The translations under genes were made by a program, and so were the position numbers. From positions 310,001-374,000 of the forward strand of contig NZ_JANHLC010000004.1 of NCBI RefSeq assembly GCF_028682395.1: 64,000 bases of DNA, written 5' to 3'. This document shows, in pieces, positions 47,255 to 56,196 of the stretch; within the stretch, counting starts at the first letter, position 1; each line of letters begins with the position of its first letter. Source of the stretch: Pseudomonas putida. GTDB lineage: Bacteria > Pseudomonadota > Gammaproteobacteria > Pseudomonadales > Pseudomonadaceae. The notes beneath the pieces are model-generated. The model made no database searches and was not told the DNA's origin. It was given only the letters and a program-made list of their open reading frames with translations.

Positions 47255-47539
47255 GGGGGGGAACTCCTGGATACAAGGGGGGATGGCGATAAGGCCTACC
47301 GCAAGCTTAGAAGAGAAAACAAGGTTCTGGTTCCCCAGCCATCCAGGCTTTTTATCATTTCTAGAAACAAGGTTTTTTCTTGAAAATCAGTAAGTTCCCT
47401 TGGATTAACGGTATTTCGTCGGATTCCTTGTGTGAACCTGGAACTTTCACGAAGAACGGGCATCATCTGCCGACTTGCCCCAATAGAGTGTGGCAAATTG
47501 ACGCCACCCCTACACCAGCCGCTGCGGACCTCCTTCCCC

Positions 47540-49432
47540 ATGACCCGTAATCTCAAGTTCAGCCATAAGATTTTGCTCGCCGCCGCCCTGGTGGTCGCCG
47601 TGGCCTTCGCCTGCTTTATCCTGTTCAACGATTACCGCCAACGCCAAACCTTGCGCAGCAGTACCGAAGCCTCCATGCAAGATCTGGGCAGCCTGACCAC
47701 AAGCAATATCCAGACCTGGCTGGAAAGCCGGATCCAACTGCTGCAATCGCTGGCACAGCAGATCGCCGTCGACGGCAACGCCAACGAGAGCCTGAAGCGC
47801 AGTGTCGGCCTGCCGGTTTATGCCGCGAACTTCCAGTTGAGCTACTTCGGCGGCCAGGACGGCGTGATGTTTTCCGTGCCCGCCGGCAACCGCCCGGCCG
47901 ACTACGATCCGCGCGTACGCGGCTGGTACAAGGCGGCCAGCCAGGCCGGCCAGACCATCGTCACCGAGCCCTACATCGCCTCCTCCTCGGGCAAACTGGT
48001 AGTAACGGTTGCCACTCCGGTGCAGCGCCAGGGCACTACGCTGGGTGTCGCCGGTGCCGATATCGACCTGGGCAGCATCAGCGCGATTATCAATTCGCTG
48101 AACTTCGGCGGCCACGGCCAGGCCTTTATCGTCAGTGGCAACGGCAAGATCCTGATCCACCCGGACAGCCAGCTGATCCTCAAGAACCTCAGCGACGCCT
48201 ACCCCAGCGGCGCCCCGAAAATCAGCGCCGGCCTGAGCGAGGTTGAAGTCGACGGCAAGACCCAGTTTATCTCCTTTACCCGCGTCAACGGCGTGCCCTC
48301 GGCCGACTGGTACGTGGCCCTGGTGCTCGACCAGGATGCCGCCTTCGCCATGCTCGGCGAGTTCCGCACTTCGGCACTGATCGCCATGGTGATTGCCGTC
48401 GTGATCATCATCGCCCTGCTCGGCGTGCTGATCCGGGTGCTGATGGAGCCCCTGCACGTGATGGGGCGCGCCATGCACGATATCGCCGAGGGCGAGGGCG
48501 ACCTGACCAAACGCCTGAACATCCATGGCCACGATGAGTTCGGCACCCTGGGGTTGTCGTTCAACCGTTTCGTCGAACGTATTCACGGTTCGATCCGTGA
48601 AGTCGCCTCCGCCACCGGCCAGGTCAACGAAGTGGCCCTGCGCGTGGTCAGCGCCTCGAATTCCTCGATGTTCAACTCCGACCAGCAGGCCAGCCGTACC
48701 AGCAGCGTCGCCGCGGCCATCAATGAACTGGGCGCCGCTGCCCAGGAAATCGCCCAGAACGCCGCCCTCGCCTCGCAGCACTCCAGTGACGCGCGCGGCC
48801 TGGCGACCGAGGGTCAGCAGGTGGTGGACCAGACCATCAGCGCCATGCACCAGCTCTCGTCAAAAATCAGCGACTCATGCACCAACATCGAAACGCTCAA
48901 TAGCAACACGGTCAATATCGGCCAGATCCTCGAAGTGATCACCAGCATCTCCCAGCAGACCAACCTGCTCGCCCTCAATGCCGCGATCGAAGCCGCCCGT
49001 GCCGGCGAGGCCGGGCGTGGCTTTGCCGTGGTCGCCGACGAAGTGCGCAACCTGGCCCACCGCACCCAGGACTCGGCCCAGCAGGTCCAGAAGATGATCG
49101 AGGAACTGCAGATTGGCGCCCGCGAGGCCGTGACCACCATGACCGACAGCCAGCGCCAGAGCGAAAGCAGCGTGGGGATTGCCAATCAGGCCGGCGAACG
49201 CCTGAGCAGCGTGACCCAGCGGATCGGCGAGATCGACGGGATGAACCAGTCGGTCGCCACGGCCACCGAAGAACAGACGGCCGTGGTCGAGTCGATCAAC
49301 ATCGATATCACTGAAATCAATACCCTGAACCAGGAGGGTGTGGAAAACCTGCAGGCGACCCTGCGCGCCTGTGCGGACCTGGAGCAACAGGCTGCCCGCC
49401 TCCAGCACCTGGTGGGTAGTTTCAGAATCTAG
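47540..49432 (+). CDS. amino acid chemoreceptor with dCache sensor (Pct-like)
   Basis: The 630-residue chemoreceptor starts at ATG 47540 ([20 protein letters not shown]). It has two membrane helices, a periplasmic dCache domain, HAMP and the signalling hairpin ([20 protein letters not shown]). The distal-face sensor shows Tyr122, Arg127, Trp129 and Tyr130 in YDPRVRGWY, and Asp in [10 protein letters not shown], the pattern that binds the amino and carboxyl groups of amino acids. Overall it resembles P. aeruginosa PctA/B/C. Only a weak GCGGA precedes the start. Confidence 0.93.
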   Translation: MTRNLKFSHKILLAAALVVAVAFACFILFNDYRQRQTLRSSTEASMQDLGSLTTSNIQTWLESRIQLLQSLAQQIAVDGNANESLKRSVGLPVYAANFQLSYFGGQDGVMFSVPAGNRPADYDPRVRGWYKAASQAGQTIVTEPYIASSSGKLVVTVATPVQRQGTTLGVAGADIDLGSISAIINSLNFGGHGQAFIVSGNGKILIHPDSQLILKNLSDAYPSGAPKISAGLSEVEVDGKTQFISFTRVNGVPSADWYVALVLDQDAAFAMLGEFRTSALIAMVIAVVIIIALLGVLIRVLMEPLHVMGRAMHDIAEGEGDLTKRLNIHGHDEFGTLGLSFNRFVERIHGSIREVASATGQVNEVALRVVSASNSSMFNSDQQASRTSSVAAAINELGAAAQEIAQNAALASQHSSDARGLATEGQQVVDQTISAMHQLSSKISDSCTNIETLNSNTVNIGQILEVITSISQQTNLLALNAAIEAARAGEAGRGFAVVADEVRNLAHRTQDSAQQVQKMIEELQIGAREAVTTMTDSQRQSESSVGIANQAGERLSSVTQRIGEIDGMNQSVATATEEQTAVVESINIDITEINTLNQEGVENLQATLRACADLEQQAARLQHLVGSFRI

Positions 49433-49458
49433 CGTGGGCGAGAAACGCCAGGTTCGCC

Positions 49459-50061
49459 TTAAAACGCCGAGCCTGGCTCTCGCAGGAACGCCCGTTCTTC
49501 AGCGCTGGACTCACGACCCAGGATTGCATTGCGATGGGGAAACCGGCCAAACCGGGCAATGACCTGCCGATGTCGTTCGGCATAGTCCAACTGATCGGCA
49601 AAGATCGCCCGCTCGGGTTCCGGCTGCTCCGCCAGCAAGGCGGCAAAACGCGACACCGCCTCGTTCTGCACCGACAGGTGCTCACAATGCTCGAAAACCA
49701 GATAGATAAAGGTCCGCCGAATGGGCGGCAACTGCCGGTCGAAATCCGCCGCAATCCCTTGGGCCACGAGAGTCTGGGCCCGACTGTCGCCGGAAAAGGC
49801 CTTGGGTGTACCACGAAAGATCATCCGTGGCAGTTGATCGAGCAACAGCACCAGGGCCAGCCAACCTTCGGGGCATTGCGCCCACTCGGTCAATCCACCG
49901 GCCAGTGCCTGCTCGACCTGGGCACCGAAACGCTCTCGCGCCTCGATATCCTGGCTGTCACGCTTGCCGAACCATAACCCGCCCCTGGCAGCCGCTGTCT
50001 GGGCCCCGGTCGGATAATCACCGAACCACTCATCCAGCAACGGCTGCCAGGGCGCGGTCAT
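49459..50061 (-). CDS. DUF924 family protein
   Basis: The 200-residue all-helical protein shows the DUF924 pattern: LDEWFGDYPTGAQ and LWFGKRDSQDIEARERFG near the start, LALVLLLDQLPRMIFRGTPK in the middle and RRTFIYLVFEHCEHLSVQ, RFGRFPHRNAILGRESSAEE at the end. The family is TPR-like and its function is unknown. It lies three bases after fbp, so it is probably in the same operon. Confidence 0.9.
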   Translation of the reverse strand: MTAPWQPLLDEWFGDYPTGAQTAAARGGLWFGKRDSQDIEARERFGAQVEQALAGGLTEWAQCPEGWLALVLLLDQLPRMIFRGTPKAFSGDSRAQTLVAQGIAADFDRQLPPIRRTFIYLVFEHCEHLSVQNEAVSRFAALLAEQPEPERAIFADQLDYAERHRQVIARFGRFPHRNAILGRESSAEERAFLREPGSAF

Positions 50062-50064
50062 GGT

Positions 50065-51075
50065 TTATGCCTTGTGGTACGCCGTAGCGCGCTCGACTTC
50101 TTCCTTCGAACCCAGGAACACCGCGACGCGTTGATGCAGGCCTTCGGGCTGGATATCGAGGATCCGCTGATGGCCATCGGTGGACGCGCCACCTGCCTGC
50201 TCGACCAGGAACGACATCGGGTTGGCTTCATACATCAAGCGCAGTTTGCCCGGCTTGGACGGCTCGCGGCTGTCACGCGGGTACATGAACAAACCGCCAC
50301 GGGTCAGGATACGGTGCACATCGGCAACCATCGCGGCCACCCAGCGCATGTTGTAGTTCTTTTTCAGCGGGCCTTCTTCGCCCGCCAGCAATTCGCTGAC
50401 GTAGCGCTGAACCGGGGCTTCCCAGTGACGCTGGTTAGACATGTTGATCGCGAATTCCTGAGTGGATTCCGGGATCTTGATGTCTTCATGGGTCAGGGCG
50501 AAGCTGCCCATTTCGCGGTCCAGGGTAAAGCCCTTGACGCCATCACCCAGGGTCAGCACCAGCATGGTCTGCGGGCCGTAAATGGCATAACCGGCGGCGA
50601 CCTGCTCGGTGCCGGGCTGCAGGAAGGCCTTTTCGTTCAGGGCTTCGTTCTGGCTCAGGTATTCGTTGGGGCAACGCAGTACTGAGAAGATTGTCCCGAC
50701 CGGTGCGTTGATATCGATGTTCGAGGAGCCGTCCAGCGGGTCGAAGACCAGCAGGTAGGCACCCTTGGGGTACTTGCCAGGGATCTGATAGGCATTGTCC
50801 ATTTCTTCGGACGCCATGCCGGCCAGGTGACCGCCCCATTCGTTGGCTTCGAGCAGGATTTCGTTGGAAATCACGTCGAGCTTCTTCTGCACTTCACCTT
50901 GCACGTTCTCAGTGCCCATGCTGCCCAGCACACCACCCAGGGCGCCTTTGGACACGGCGTGGCTGATCTCCTTGCAGGCACGCGCCACCACTTCGATCAG
51001 GAAGCGCAGATCGGCAGGAGTGTTGTTGCTGCGGGTCTGCTCAATCAAATAGCGACTCAGGGTAACGCGGGACAT
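50065..51075 (-). CDS. fbp: class I fructose-1,6-bisphosphatase
   Basis: The 336-residue enzyme ([20 protein letters not shown]) removes the 1-phosphate of fructose 1,6-bisphosphate in gluconeogenesis. The metal site is [20 protein letters not shown], and [20 protein letters not shown] and the late [19 protein letters not shown] are family motifs. CCGGAG precedes the ATG. Upstream, 51076-51249 holds no recognisable promoter or gene. Confidence 0.98.
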   Translation of the reverse strand: MSRVTLSRYLIEQTRSNNTPADLRFLIEVVARACKEISHAVSKGALGGVLGSMGTENVQGEVQKKLDVISNEILLEANEWGGHLAGMASEEMDNAYQIPGKYPKGAYLLVFDPLDGSSNIDINAPVGTIFSVLRCPNEYLSQNEALNEKAFLQPGTEQVAAGYAIYGPQTMLVLTLGDGVKGFTLDREMGSFALTHEDIKIPESTQEFAINMSNQRHWEAPVQRYVSELLAGEEGPLKKNYNMRWVAAMVADVHRILTRGGLFMYPRDSREPSKPGKLRLMYEANPMSFLVEQAGGASTDGHQRILDIQPEGLHQRVAVFLGSKEEVERATAYHKA

Positions 51076-51249
51076 GGATGGCTCCGGAGAATGGGGGGGC
51101 TAAAAACCCGCGCAGTTTAACGCGAGTTGCGCTGCAAATCCTCCTGTCAGACCGAGTTCCGATAGACAGAGTTCAGACGCCGGATTGAGCGTAGTCCGAA
51201 ACCGGCCAAAGTTGCCTGCAGATTGACCGACAGACTCCGCCTGGCCAGC

Positions 51250-52602
51250 TCAAGGCTGGGCGTTCGACTGGCGCAACAGGCTGATGGCCATGCCCCCCAG
51301 CGCCAGCACCCCCAGCAACAGGACGGCCCAGAGTCCGATACGCTTCCAGTCGATACCTGGGCCCGGCGCTGCCGCCCCCGTTGCCGGCACGACCGCTCCG
51401 GGGTCCAGACGTGCCTGGCCAAGGGCTTCGAGCCGCTGCGGCTGATAGTCCGGAATCAGGGTGCTCAGCGGAAGATTCGCCGCCGCAGCCGTGGCATTGC
51501 CCAGGGCCAGTGAATAAGGGCCTTCGCCACGTGCCAGGAAGATCAGTTGGCTGGCACGCACGGCAACGCTCAAGCGCGGCGCATCGCGCCCCAAACCACC
51601 GCCACGCCCATCGACCTGCAGTTTCAGTTGGCGGACCGCCTGCCCGGGCAGGTACAGACGATCCTGCACCACTTCCCGTTCATTCTGTGTCAGTCGATAC
51701 AGCAAACCCTGACCGAGTACCCGCCAGCCCTGGTTGTTTTCGCTACGGCCGGACAAGGTGACCGGCGCCAGGCTGTTGGCCTGGGTCAAATCGATTCGTA
51801 CCTGCTCCAAGGCCAGGGCGCCGGGCAGTTGCCAGGTGTATTCGCCATTGCCGTCTGTACTGCCCGCTAGCGGTTCGGACCAGGCCAGCGGCGCCGGTAG
51901 CGTGCTGGGGCTGGCACTGACCAATTGCGCCGAAAGCGTGGTCGGCGGCACTTGTCCGGCCGGCCAGAGCAAGCGCAGATAACGCGCCGACTGTCCGGGC
52001 AAGGCAACTTCACGCTGCTCCACCCGCTCACCGGCAAAACTCAGACGAGCCACCTGGCCTTCGCCCCACGACCGCCAATGCTGCAGGTCGTCACTGGCCT
52101 CGATGCTGAAACGCTGGAAGCCCTCGCGCTCGCCACTCCAGTCCAGATGCAGCTGGTGCAGGGGGGCCTTGATCGCGCTGGCATCGAGCAGCCAGCCGCG
52201 CAGTGCTGCATCCGCAGCCCCGGGGCTGACTTCGATCAGTGTGCCGTTGCCGGCAGCCTGGATCCGCACACTGGACGCAGGCGGCGCATCGCCCTGCCCG
52301 GTCAACGGGAAGGCCTTTACCGGGTCCAGTGCGCGGTTTTGCACCCGCTGCGCCGACTCGCGCAACAGGGCAAACGCCTGGGGTTGACCCGCCGCATCGA
52401 AGACCCGTACGTCGCGCAGGTCGCTCTGACGCGCACTCAGTTGCACCGCCAGGGGCAGCTCCAGGCGATACCAGGGGCCTGCACCACTGACGACCAGCGG
52501 TAGCCGGACACTGAAATCCGCCGGACTGTCCTGTGCCATCACCGTCAGGCTGGCACACAGGCCCATCATCCCCAACCAGGCCCTTCCCCAGGTGTTCTTC
52601 AA
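51250..52602 (-). CDS. DUF3999 membrane-anchored periplasmic protein
   Basis: The 450-residue protein has a signal peptide (MKNTWGRAWLGMMGLCASLT), a long beta-rich periplasmic part with repeated jelly-roll-like strands (DLRDVRVFDAAGQPQAF, SARYLRLLWPAGQVPPTTLS, AVRQLKLQVDGRGGGLG) and one C-terminal membrane helix (IGLWAVLLLGVLALGGMAIS). It matches the DUF3999 family, of unknown function. Its start overlaps the DUF2339 stop by 4 bases, the usual pairing, so the two products probably work together in the envelope. Confidence 0.87.
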   Translation of the reverse strand: MKNTWGRAWLGMMGLCASLTVMAQDSPADFSVRLPLVVSGAGPWYRLELPLAVQLSARQSDLRDVRVFDAAGQPQAFALLRESAQRVQNRALDPVKAFPLTGQGDAPPASSVRIQAAGNGTLIEVSPGAADAALRGWLLDASAIKAPLHQLHLDWSGEREGFQRFSIEASDDLQHWRSWGEGQVARLSFAGERVEQREVALPGQSARYLRLLWPAGQVPPTTLSAQLVSASPSTLPAPLAWSEPLAGSTDGNGEYTWQLPGALALEQVRIDLTQANSLAPVTLSGRSENNQGWRVLGQGLLYRLTQNEREVVQDRLYLPGQAVRQLKLQVDGRGGGLGRDAPRLSVAVRASQLIFLARGEGPYSLALGNATAAAANLPLSTLIPDYQPQRLEALGQARLDPGAVVPATGAAAPGPGIDWKRIGLWAVLLLGVLALGGMAISLLRQSNAQP

Positions 52603-55600
52603 GAAGCCGCTCCTTGTTCTGTCTTCGCCGATTCGGCCGGCGCCTTCTTTGGTGGCAGCGGCGCAAAGTAGCCCACCACCAGCAACAACCCGCCGACACC
52701 GATAAACGACACAATCCGGGCCATGCCGCCACGGTTGCTCAATTCGATGAAAAACAGCTTGGCCACGACCAGTGCAATCAACACCGCCCCGGCCAGCCAG
52801 ACCTCACGACGGCCACGTAGATGCCCACCGATCATCAAGCCCAGGGCCGCCAGGGTCCAGACCAGCGAGAGACTGGCCTGGACCAGCATCGAGTCCAACT
52901 GCACCGACAATTCAAAGGGCACCCCGGCCCATTGATAGGCGGCACGCATCACCGCCACACTGATGAACGCGAACAACGACAACCCCAGCACGCCTTGCAG
53001 GCCACGAGCGACGTAACCCGGGGCCGTTGCCCACTGCTTCAGGGCTTCGCGCGACCAGGCAGACAGGGCGAATAGCGCAAACAGTAGCCCCAGCTCCAAA
53101 GGATTGAGCAACGGCAGATAAGGCAGCGGCTCGGCACTGCCATCACTGAAGGCGTTAACCAGCCAGAACCAGCCAAACATCCAGAGCGCCACCGGCACCG
53201 CCGCGTACCAGCGATATTCGCGAACAAAGCGCGCCACCGGCCAGGACCACTGGCGCGGCGCGGCCATCAGCAGCAGGTACAGGCTCGGCACCACGGCCCA
53301 GCCGAGCCAGCGCCAGGCATTGTATTGCTCGGCCAGCGCCAGCAGGGCATAGCGCAGCTCCAGCGCCAGCAAGGTCAAGACCAGCCAGCAACCTAAGATA
53401 TGCGCGATGCCCAGCGCACGTGCCGGGAGCAATCCGGCCAGATGCCGCAAGACCAGGAAATGCACGGCAATCACCAGCGGCCAGGCCAACAGCCCCAGGT
53501 TTGCCGCCGGATGGTAGCGCGCATGGAAAGCGCTCAGCAGCATCGCCAACGCAATCGGCGCCAGCAGGGTGCAAAGCAGGCCAAGATCGCGGTAGCGCAA
53601 GCGTCTGGCCAACCAGGCCAACCCGCCAATGCCAAGGGCCAGCAAGCCCAACAGCCACGATGTCTGCAGCACTGGCGCGAGAAACCGTGAGATTTCACTG
53701 GCCAGGGCCAGGCCGCCCCAGGCCAGACCCAGCGCCAGCATCACTTGGGCCATGCGCCGCCTGACGTAGCCGCCCAAGGCAGCCGTTCGCGAGCGTTGCA
53801 AGTACCAGGCGCCTAGCGCTGCCGCCAGCCCCAGCGCCACGGCCGCCCAGAATCCGCCATGGAGCAGCGGTCGCAGCCCTTCGCCCGGCATCATCCGCAG
53901 CAATTCATCGCCGGCCAGCCACAGGGTCGTGCAGGCGAAAATCTGCAGCAGCATTGCCATCAGCCGGCCCATGGAGAGACGCAAGTACAAGCTCAACCAG
54001 AAAGCCACCAACGCATTAGCCACCCAGACCCCGTTGGCGATCGGCCAATGCTGCGTCAGGAACGCGCCCAGATCGATCAGTGCCAGCCCCACCAACAGGC
54101 CCAGAGCCAACGGCCGCAGTGCTCCGGCATGACCCCGTGTGCGCGTTATCCACAACGTCGCGGCCATCAGGCACAAGCCCAACACGCCGCCACAGAGCAG
54201 GCCGCTCCACCCGGCCATCAACCAGACTGTGGGATCACCTGCGCCATCCTGCAAATGCAGCAAAAACAACCCGCCCGCCAACAGTTGCACGGCGCACGCC
54301 GTGACCAGGAATGTTCGCGACCCCAGGCGCAGCCCCGCCAACAGGGTCGCCAGCCCGGCAAGAGCCCAGGCGATGGACGTACCCTGCGCCAGCAGGTTCA
54401 ACGGTGCCACCAGATACAGCCCAATCAGGCCGGCCCCGGCCAGCCAGGGCCCAAGCCAGCGCTCCCATGGAGCCAACTGCTCGGGGGGTGCCCTGTGCAA
54501 CTGCCAGAAACTCGACAACAACGCTGCGCCCAGCAGCAGCGCGCCCATGGCCGAGCCGGCCAGCAGGCTGCTGTCGCCGACCCGCAATTCAGAGAGGAAC
54601 GCCAGCGCCGCCCCCACCTGCAACAGCAAGGCAAAGGCCCGGGCAAAAGGCCGCTGCTGACGCAGGCCCAACCAGAAGATCCCTGCCCCCTCCACCGCCC
54701 AGGCCGCCGCGGTCCAGCGCGCGTCCAGGCCGAGGGGAATCGCCAGGCTGGCGAAAATCACACCCAGGGCCAGACAGGTCTCACCCAGCAACAGCGTTCG
54801 CTTGGCCATCAGCGGCCGGGCCAACGCCAGATACAGCAGGCCCAATATCAGGGCACTGAACGCGGCGCCCAGCGGCAGATGACGGACCAGGGCAAACTGC
54901 AGGCCGAAGCCCACCAGCGGCGGACCAAATAGCAGCGTGCCATCGACATAATCGCCCTGGCGCGCCGCGCCGCGCAGCCGCCCGCTGCGGCTCGGCTCTT
55001 CGGTTTGCGCCGGCCACTCCTGCAGCTTGCGCCGGGCAACCAGCAGGCCGATTGCCAGGTACATCAGGAAGAACAACACCAGAAACGGCTCGGTACTCCA
55101 GAACAGCTCGGGCGTGTAGTCCCGCGCGCCCCAGGCAAACCCGATCCCGAAGGTGCCGACAAAGCCGATCAGGTTCAGCAAGCGCCAGGCCTTGAACCAG
55201 GCGATCACAAAGATCCCGGCGTTCAGCAAGGCAAAGTAGCTGAACAGGGCAACATGATCGCCACTGCCGGTGGAGGCCAGGATCGGCGCGGCGAATCCGC
55301 CCAGGGCCGCGGCCGCCGCCAGGCCCAGTGCATCCTGGGTAATCGCCAGAATCGCCGAAAAAGCCGTGACCAGCACCAGCAGGCCAAACCCCGCCGACGG
55401 CTCCAGCAGGGGATGCAGGCGCATCGCGGCAAAGATCGTGAGGTACAGCACCGCAATCGCGCTGCCCTGCAGAATCAGTGCATAACCGCGATTGCGCCTG
55501 CGTAGCCACCAGCCCAGTCCGAGCAGACCGATGGCGCAACCGGCAACCCCGGCATAACGCAACTCGATGGGCACCACCAGGCCCTCGGTGGCATAGCGCA

Positions 55601-56120
55601 GAAGAAACGCCAGGCCGAGAAACAGCAACAGCACACCAACCCGCAGGACCGTATTACCGCCCAGCAGCCAGGCGCGTGCGGCGCCAAGGGCGCGCTCGAT
55701 CAGGTTGGGGGTTCGGGGAAGTGCCGGTTGCGAACTGGCCGGGCTGGCAGTCCAGGCATCGACGGTGGCAGCCGCGACGGTGGGCTCGGGCGGCAATTCC
55801 CAGACCAGATCAGGCTCGGGGGCGCTCTCCACCGTGGCGCTCGGCACTGGCTCGACAGCCATCGCCGGCGACTCGAAGGCCGGCGATGTCTCGGCCGCAG
55901 GCTCGCGCTCTAGGCTATCCAGGCGCTGGAGCACAGTCGTCAGTTCGGCACGCGTCGCCGTCAACTCCCGTTGCTGCGCCGCGCTTTCGCGCTCCAGCCT
56001 GGCCTGGCGCAGTGCCTGAGCGATGCCCAGGCCGAGCAAGGCGCCAATCAGCGCATCGCCCGGCGATTCATCCAGCATCCAGCCGAGCAACAGCCCGACC
56101 ACGGCGAAAATCCATTGCAT
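52599..56120 (-). CDS. DUF2339 large polytopic membrane protein
   Basis: The 1173-residue protein starts at ATG 56120 (MQWIFAVVGLLLGWMLDESP), behind AGGGA; the frame is open further upstream but without a start signal. An N-terminal hydrophobic segment is followed by a coiled coil (about 35-70) and a Pro/Glu/Ala-rich linker to about 155. The rest is an almost continuous series of membrane helices, more than 20 by eye, with short Arg-rich loops. It matches DUF2339, whose function is unknown. Confidence 0.88.
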   Translation of the reverse strand: MQWIFAVVGLLLGWMLDESPGDALIGALLGLGIAQALRQARLERESAAQQRELTATRAELTTVLQRLDSLEREPAAETSPAFESPAMAVEPVPSATVESAPEPDLVWELPPEPTVAAATVDAWTASPASSQPALPRTPNLIERALGAARAWLLGGNTVLRVGVLLLFLGLAFLLRYATEGLVVPIELRYAGVAGCAIGLLGLGWWLRRRNRGYALILQGSAIAVLYLTIFAAMRLHPLLEPSAGFGLLVLVTAFSAILAITQDALGLAAAAALGGFAAPILASTGSGDHVALFSYFALLNAGIFVIAWFKAWRLLNLIGFVGTFGIGFAWGARDYTPELFWSTEPFLVLFFLMYLAIGLLVARRKLQEWPAQTEEPSRSGRLRGAARQGDYVDGTLLFGPPLVGFGLQFALVRHLPLGAAFSALILGLLYLALARPLMAKRTLLLGETCLALGVIFASLAIPLGLDARWTAAAWAVEGAGIFWLGLRQQRPFARAFALLLQVGAALAFLSELRVGDSSLLAGSAMGALLLGAALLSSFWQLHRAPPEQLAPWERWLGPWLAGAGLIGLYLVAPLNLLAQGTSIAWALAGLATLLAGLRLGSRTFLVTACAVQLLAGGLFLLHLQDGAGDPTVWLMAGWSGLLCGGVLGLCLMAATLWITRTRGHAGALRPLALGLLVGLALIDLGAFLTQHWPIANGVWVANALVAFWLSLYLRLSMGRLMAMLLQIFACTTLWLAGDELLRMMPGEGLRPLLHGGFWAAVALGLAAALGAWYLQRSRTAALGGYVRRRMAQVMLALGLAWGGLALASEISRFLAPVLQTSWLLGLLALGIGGLAWLARRLRYRDLGLLCTLLAPIALAMLLSAFHARYHPAANLGLLAWPLVIAVHFLVLRHLAGLLPARALGIAHILGCWLVLTLLALELRYALLALAEQYNAWRWLGWAVVPSLYLLLMAAPRQWSWPVARFVREYRWYAAVPVALWMFGWFWLVNAFSDGSAEPLPYLPLLNPLELGLLFALFALSAWSREALKQWATAPGYVARGLQGVLGLSLFAFISVAVMRAAYQWAGVPFELSVQLDSMLVQASLSLVWTLAALGLMIGGHLRGRREVWLAGAVLIALVVAKLFFIELSNRGGMARIVSFIGVGGLLLVVGYFAPLPPKKAPAESAKTEQGAAS

Positions 56121-56196
56121 GCTTACGTTCCCTGGCCGATGCCCGCGTTCTCTTCGCCAACCGCGCGCGCAGCGGCGTTGGCCGCGCAGTATAAGC

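Noticed and set aside
47317-47374. Direct repeat AAACAAGGTT at 47317 and 47365 before the Pct-like receptor
   Set aside because: Ten bases in AT-rich DNA, 48 bases apart, with no link to a known factor; too weak to call. A FliA promoter was also looked for here and not found.
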